Positions 5,593-5,974 of a stretch of 5,974 bases of DNA are shown piece by piece. Under the pieces are notes generated by a model that worked only from the letters and a program-made list of their open reading frames with translations, searched no databases and was not told the DNA's origin. Made by a program: the position numbers and the translations under genes. The stretch lies in the NCBI GenBank assembly GCA_031256015.1, contig JAIRRK010000170.1, positions 1 through 5,974 of the forward strand, in the 5' to 3' direction. Within the stretch, counting starts at the first letter, position 1; every line of letters starts with the position of its first letter. Origin of the DNA: Dysgonamonadaceae bacterium. GTDB taxonomy: Bacteria > Bacteroidota > Bacteroidia > Bacteroidales > Azobacteroidaceae.

Positions 5593-5974
5593 CTTATTTT
5601 TTGATATTTGTAGGAGCCGTATTTGTCAACAATATTGTATTGTCTCAGTTTTTAGGCATTTGTCCTTTTTTGGGAGTTTCCAAGAAAGTCGAGACTTCTA
5701 TCGGAATGTCTGCTGCCGTAGCTTTCGTCATGACGATAGCCACTCTTTTTACTTTCTTCATTCAAAAGTACATCCTCGATCCTTTGTCTTTAGGTTTTAT
5801 GCAGACAATCACTTTTATTTTGGTTATTGCATCATTGGTTCAAATGGTTGAAATTGTATTGAAAAAAGTTTCTCCCGCTCTGTATCAGGCATTGGGAGTT
5901 TTCCTTCCTTTAATAACAACCAACTGTACGATTTTGGGAGTCGCCATTTTGGTAATACAAAAAGATTTTTCATT
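5589..5974 (+). CDS. rnfA: RnfA, integral membrane subunit of the Rnf complex, 3' truncated by window edge
   Basis: The frame starts at ATG 5589 and stays open to the window end, giving 128 complete codons of an expected 190 or so. The product begins [20 protein letters not shown] and contains [12 protein letters not shown] and [13 protein letters not shown], the hallmarks of RnfA/NqrE. C25 and C113 are the conserved cysteines that, with those of RnfE, bind the intramembrane iron-sulfur cluster in family structures. The visible hydrophobic segments (about 4-24, 38-58, 70-91, 100-122) fit the six-helix family fold. The start overlaps the stop of the preceding YhcH-family gene as ATGA (5589-5592). 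With this gene all six structural subunits (B, C, D, G, E, A) are present. Truncation is due only to the window; no frameshift is seen. Confidence 0.93.
   Translation, partial: MTYFLIFVGAVFVNNIVLSQFLGICPFLGVSKKVETSIGMSAAVAFVMTIATLFTFFIQKYILDPLSLGFMQTITFILVIASLVQMVEIVLKKVSPALYQALGVFLPLITTNCTILGVAILVIQKDFS

Noticed and set aside
1..5974. CRISPR array, tRNA or rRNA genes, insertion sequences, riboswitch
   Set aside because: No spaced direct repeats, cloverleaf, rRNA-like sequence, transposase or long structured leader was seen. Apart from the 148-base gap the window is almost wholly coding.

Overview
The window is an AT-rich piece of a bacterial chromosome, almost certainly from the Bacteroidota and probably the order Bacteroidales. 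The gene order (rseC-like, then rnfB, C, D, G, E, A), the protein sequences as I remember them from Bacteroides relatives, the weak or absent Shine-Dalgarno sequences with A-rich start regions, and a TAnnTTTG-type promoter element all point that way. This placement rests on recognition, not on a database search.

Layout, all on the + strand: 1-189 is the 3' end of tsaD (tRNA t6A synthesis). 190-337 is a non-coding gap with a candidate promoter at 284-318. From 338 to the window end runs one tightly packed operon: an RseC/MucC-family membrane protein (338-763), rnfB (766-1608), rnfC (1595-2917), rnfD (2917-3879), rnfG (3888-4550), rnfE (4565-5149), a YhcH/YjgK/YiaL-family gene (5146-5592), and rnfA (5589 to the edge, incomplete). 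Junctions within the operon are either overlaps of 1 to 14 bases or gaps of 2 to 14 bases, so co-transcription and translational coupling are likely. The 3' end of rnfA and whatever follows lie outside the window.

The rnf genes encode the ion-pumping ferredoxin:NAD+ oxidoreductase. In the family, RnfB and RnfC are the iron-sulfur and NADH-side subunits. RnfA and RnfE are paired six-helix membrane subunits, each with two conserved cysteines. RnfD and RnfG carry FMN covalently bound to threonine. All six subunits are present and every expected cofactor residue in the visible sequence is intact, with one conservative variation at the RnfG flavin site.

Two things stand out. First, RnfG ends in a tail of three 9-residue repeats, each carrying a full DxxSGAT sequence, which is the pattern recognised by the flavin transferase ApbE. 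The three copies use different synonymous codons, which suggests the peptide is being conserved. This could be a multi-flavin tail. Second, a putative sugar-anomerase-type gene is fitted between rnfE and rnfA with a 4-base ATGA overlap on each side. Smaller oddities are a TTG start for rnfC, a GTG start for the rseC-like gene overlapped by a three-codon mini-ORF, and a hairpin at the start of rnfC.
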